A stretch of DNA of 7,201 bases from Hyphomicrobiales bacterium (lineage in GTDB: Bacteria; Pseudomonadota; Alphaproteobacteria; Rhizobiales; Devosiaceae): positions 1-7,201 of the forward strand of contig JALSJY010000001.1 in assembly GCA_026989045.1 (NCBI GenBank), written 5' to 3'. Of this stretch, positions 5,079-7,201 are shown one piece after another. Below the pieces are notes generated by a model, which saw only the letters and a program-made list of their open reading frames with translations, had not been told where the DNA came from and did not search any database. Positions within the stretch are counted from its first letter, which is position 1. Every line of letters starts with the position of its first letter. Made by a program: the position numbers and the translations under genes.

Positions 5079-7201
5079 ATGTTCAATCTTGGTGAATATA
5101 AAAACCGCTCAAGTAAACTTGCTGATTATCTTCCTTGGGCATCAATTGTTGCCCCTGGCATTATTCTAAATAAAGACGGCTCATTTCAAAGAAGTGCGCT
5201 TTATAGAGGCCCAGATTTAGAAAGCGCTACGCAATCTGAACTAATTGCCACTAGTGCGCGTATCAATGACGCATTAAAACGCTTTGGATCTGGTTGGGCA
5301 TTAAGTTTTGAAGCAGATCGCCATGAGATTGCTAATTACCCAAATTCAAACTTCCCTGATCCAGCTTCATGGTTATTAGACGAAGAAAGACGTAATGATT
5401 TTGAAGAAGAAAAAACTCATTTTGATACATCATTTTATCTCACGCTTTGTTATTTACCACCAAAGGATCACACAAGCAGAGCCGAGAGGTTTTTGCTTGA
5501 AACACCAGATGATAAACGCTCATTAAATGCACAAGATCATCTAAATTCTTTCATCACTCAAACGGATAGAGCATTTGATTTATTCGCCTCTGTTTTACCA
5601 GAATTTGAACCGCTAGATGATGCACAGGTTTTAACATATTTACATAAAACTATTTCAACTAAGCGCCATAATATTTGTGTGCCAAAAACCCCCATTTATC
5701 TTGATGCCATTCTTGCTGATTGCCCTCTTAGTGGTGGTTTAGAGCCAATGTTGGGTGATGCACATTTACGCATTTTAACAATTTTATCTTTTCCAAATTC
5801 AACAAGTCCTGGAATTCTTGATGAGCTTAATAAGTTGGGAATATCTTATCGTTGGCACACCCGTTTCATTGCAATGGATAAATCACAAGCAACAAAACAG
5901 CTTAGTAAATATCGCCGCCAATGGTTTGCCAAACGTAAAAGCGTTATCGCACTTCTTAAAGAAGTAGTGACTAATGAGCAAAGCGCTTTAGTTGATAGTG
6001 ATGCTGATAATAAAGCGCTTGATGCAGATGAAGCTTTACAAGAATTAGGGGGCGATCATGTTGCCTTTGGCTATTTCACAACAAGTATTGTTTTATTGGA
6101 TAAAGACGCTGCAATTGTTGGTGAAAAACTACGCACTATTGAAAGAGTTATTAGTAGTGCTGGTTTTGCAACTATCAATGAAAATGTTAATGCCATTGAT
6201 GCTTGGCTTGGCACTTTGCCTGGTCATCTTTATGCCAATGTTCGCCAGCCAATTATCTCCACCCTAAATTTAGCGCATATGATGCCGCTCTCTTCTGTTT
6301 GGGCAGGACCAAAACGCAATGTGCATTTAGATGCACCCCCCTTGTTAATGACCAAGACAAGTGGGGCTACGCCTTTCCGCCTATCCCTTCATCAAGGAGA
6401 TGTTGGTCACACCATTATTGTTGGGCCAACAGGTGCTGGTAAGTCGGTAATATTATCACTAATCGCAATGCAATTTCGCCGCTATAAAGATTCGCAAATC
6501 TATATTTTTGATAAAGGCGGCTCGGCTCGCACTGCAACACTTATTATGGGTGGCACTTGGTTTGATTTAGGCACAGATAATGTTTGTGCTTTCCAACCCC
6601 TAGCCAAAATTGATAATAAGAATGAAAGATCATGGGCGCATGAATGGGTTTGTGCATTGATTTCGCATGAACAAATCTCTTTAACCCCAGATATAAAAGA
6701 CGCTGTTTGGTCTTCTCTTTGCTCTTTAGCACAAGCGCCAATAAAAGAGCGCACTTTAACTGGCTTAGTTGCACTCCTACAAAGCAATGAATTACGCCAA
6801 GCATTGCAACCTTACACGCTAAACGGACCTCATGGTCGATTGCTTGATGGTGATGAAGACAGGCTTAATCTTAGTAATGTTCAATGTTTTGAAATGGAAG
6901 AACTCATGCACACAAAAAGTGCAACTCTTCCAACTCTAACTTATCTTTTTCATAGGCTTGAAATGCGCTTTGATGGCAGACCAAGCCTGCTTATTCTTGA
7001 TGAAGCATGGGTGTTTTTAGATGATCCTGAATTTTCTACTCGTATTCGTGAATGGCTTAAAACACTTAGAAAACGTAATGTTTCAGTTATTTTTGCAACA
7101 CAATCTCTTTCTGACATTGCAAACTCAACCATTGCCCCAGCGATTATTGAAAGCTGTCCAAGCAGGATATTTTTACCAAATGAGCGAGCAAGTGAGCCAC
7201 A
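5079..7201 (+). CDS. trbE: TrbE, VirB4-type conjugation ATPase (3' end outside window)
   Basis: The frame is open from the ATG at 5079 to the right edge, about 707 codons. Family members are usually a little over 800 residues, so roughly the last hundred are missing. TrbE is the large ATPase at the inner-membrane base of the mating channel and powers pilus and channel assembly. The N-terminus, with LADYLPWASIVAPGIILNKDG (residues 16-36), is typical of TrbE; the CagE/TrbE/VirB domain follows. Walker A is GPTGAGKS (449-456), then IFDKGGSAR (476-484). Walker B is LLILDE (637-642), followed by AWVFL, and the ATQS motif is at 673-676. The start matches the expected N-terminus and has a GGGGG run (5066-5070) 8 bases upstream. 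It begins 3 bases after the trbD stop. No frameshift or stop interrupts the visible part. Confidence 0.96.
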   Translation, partial: MFNLGEYKNRSSKLADYLPWASIVAPGIILNKDGSFQRSALYRGPDLESATQSELIATSARINDALKRFGSGWALSFEADRHEIANYPNSNFPDPASWLLDEERRNDFEEEKTHFDTSFYLTLCYLPPKDHTSRAERFLLETPDDKRSLNAQDHLNSFITQTDRAFDLFASVLPEFEPLDDAQVLTYLHKTISTKRHNICVPKTPIYLDAILADCPLSGGLEPMLGDAHLRILTILSFPNSTSPGILDELNKLGISYRWHTRFIAMDKSQATKQLSKYRRQWFAKRKSVIALLKEVVTNEQSALVDSDADNKALDADEALQELGGDHVAFGYFTTSIVLLDKDAAIVGEKLRTIERVISSAGFATINENVNAIDAWLGTLPGHLYANVRQPIISTLNLAHMMPLSSVWAGPKRNVHLDAPPLLMTKTSGATPFRLSLHQGDVGHTIIVGPTGAGKSVILSLIAMQFRRYKDSQIYIFDKGGSARTATLIMGGTWFDLGTDNVCAFQPLAKIDNKNERSWAHEWVCALISHEQISLTPDIKDAVWSSLCSLAQAPIKERTLTGLVALLQSNELRQALQPYTLNGPHGRLLDGDEDRLNLSNVQCFEMEELMHTKSATLPTLTYLFHRLEMRFDGRPSLLILDEAWVFLDDPEFSTRIREWLKTLRKRNVSVIFATQSLSDIANSTIAPAIIESCPSRIFLPNERASEP

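Noticed and set aside
6058..6442. Two overlapping + strand frames (6058-6267 and 6203-6442)
   Set aside because: Both are out of frame inside trbE, which reads without interruption through this region with conserved motifs.
6500..7132. Three - strand frames (6500-6787, 6544-6804, 6950-7132)
   Set aside because: All are antisense to the ATPase domain of trbE and show no recognisable protein features.

Overview
The window is a partial conjugative type IV secretion (mating-pair formation) operon of the IncP/Trb class, read left to right on the + strand. It is preceded by the 3' part of an AbiEii/AbiGii-family toxin gene. Every recognisable gene is on the + strand. The gene order traG - ribbon-helix-helix (CopG-like) gene - trbB - trbC - trbD - trbE is the familiar start of the traG/trb clusters on integrative and conjugative elements and plasmids of Alphaproteobacteria and some Gammaproteobacteria. 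The DNA is fairly AT-rich (about 40% G+C by eye; the abiEii part and the intergenic stretch look lower). An AT-rich proteobacterial host is therefore suggested. The TraG, TrbC and TrbE sequences resemble the alphaproteobacterial type, but the genus cannot be decided from the window. Nothing here separates an integrated element from a plasmid: no integrase, relaxase, replication gene or att site is visible.

Layout: (1) 2-628, C-terminal ~208 residues of an AbiEii-type nucleotidyltransferase toxin, cut by the left edge. (2) 629-969, a 341-base AT-rich intergenic region holding a palindrome flanked by GTTAGC direct repeats, two small hairpins and the traG ribosome binding site; it probably carries the promoter and control region of the transfer operon. 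(3) 970-2991, traG (VirD4-type coupling ATPase). (4) 3002-3463, a ribbon-helix-helix protein gene. (5) 3453-4484, trbB (VirB11-type ATPase). (6) 4453-4824, trbC (VirB2-type pilin) with an 18-bp tandem repeat at its 3' end. (7) 4824-5075, trbD (VirB3-like). (8) 5079 to the right edge, trbE (VirB4-type ATPase), open at the edge with about 707 codons present.

The genes from traG onward are packed with gaps of 10 and 3 bases or overlaps of 11, 32 and 1 bases, so they form one transcription unit with likely translational coupling. Together they would supply the coupling ATPase that brings the relaxase-DNA complex to the channel (TraG), two motor ATPases (TrbB, TrbE), the pilus subunit (TrbC) and a small inner-membrane component (TrbD). 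The remaining subunits (TrbJ, L, F, G, I) would be expected beyond the right edge. The abortive-infection toxin upstream would be cargo of the same element or part of its host flank.

No clearly new system is present. The most unusual points are the tandem repeat that lengthens the TrbC C-terminus and also supplies the trbD Shine-Dalgarno sequence, and the structured leader in front of traG.
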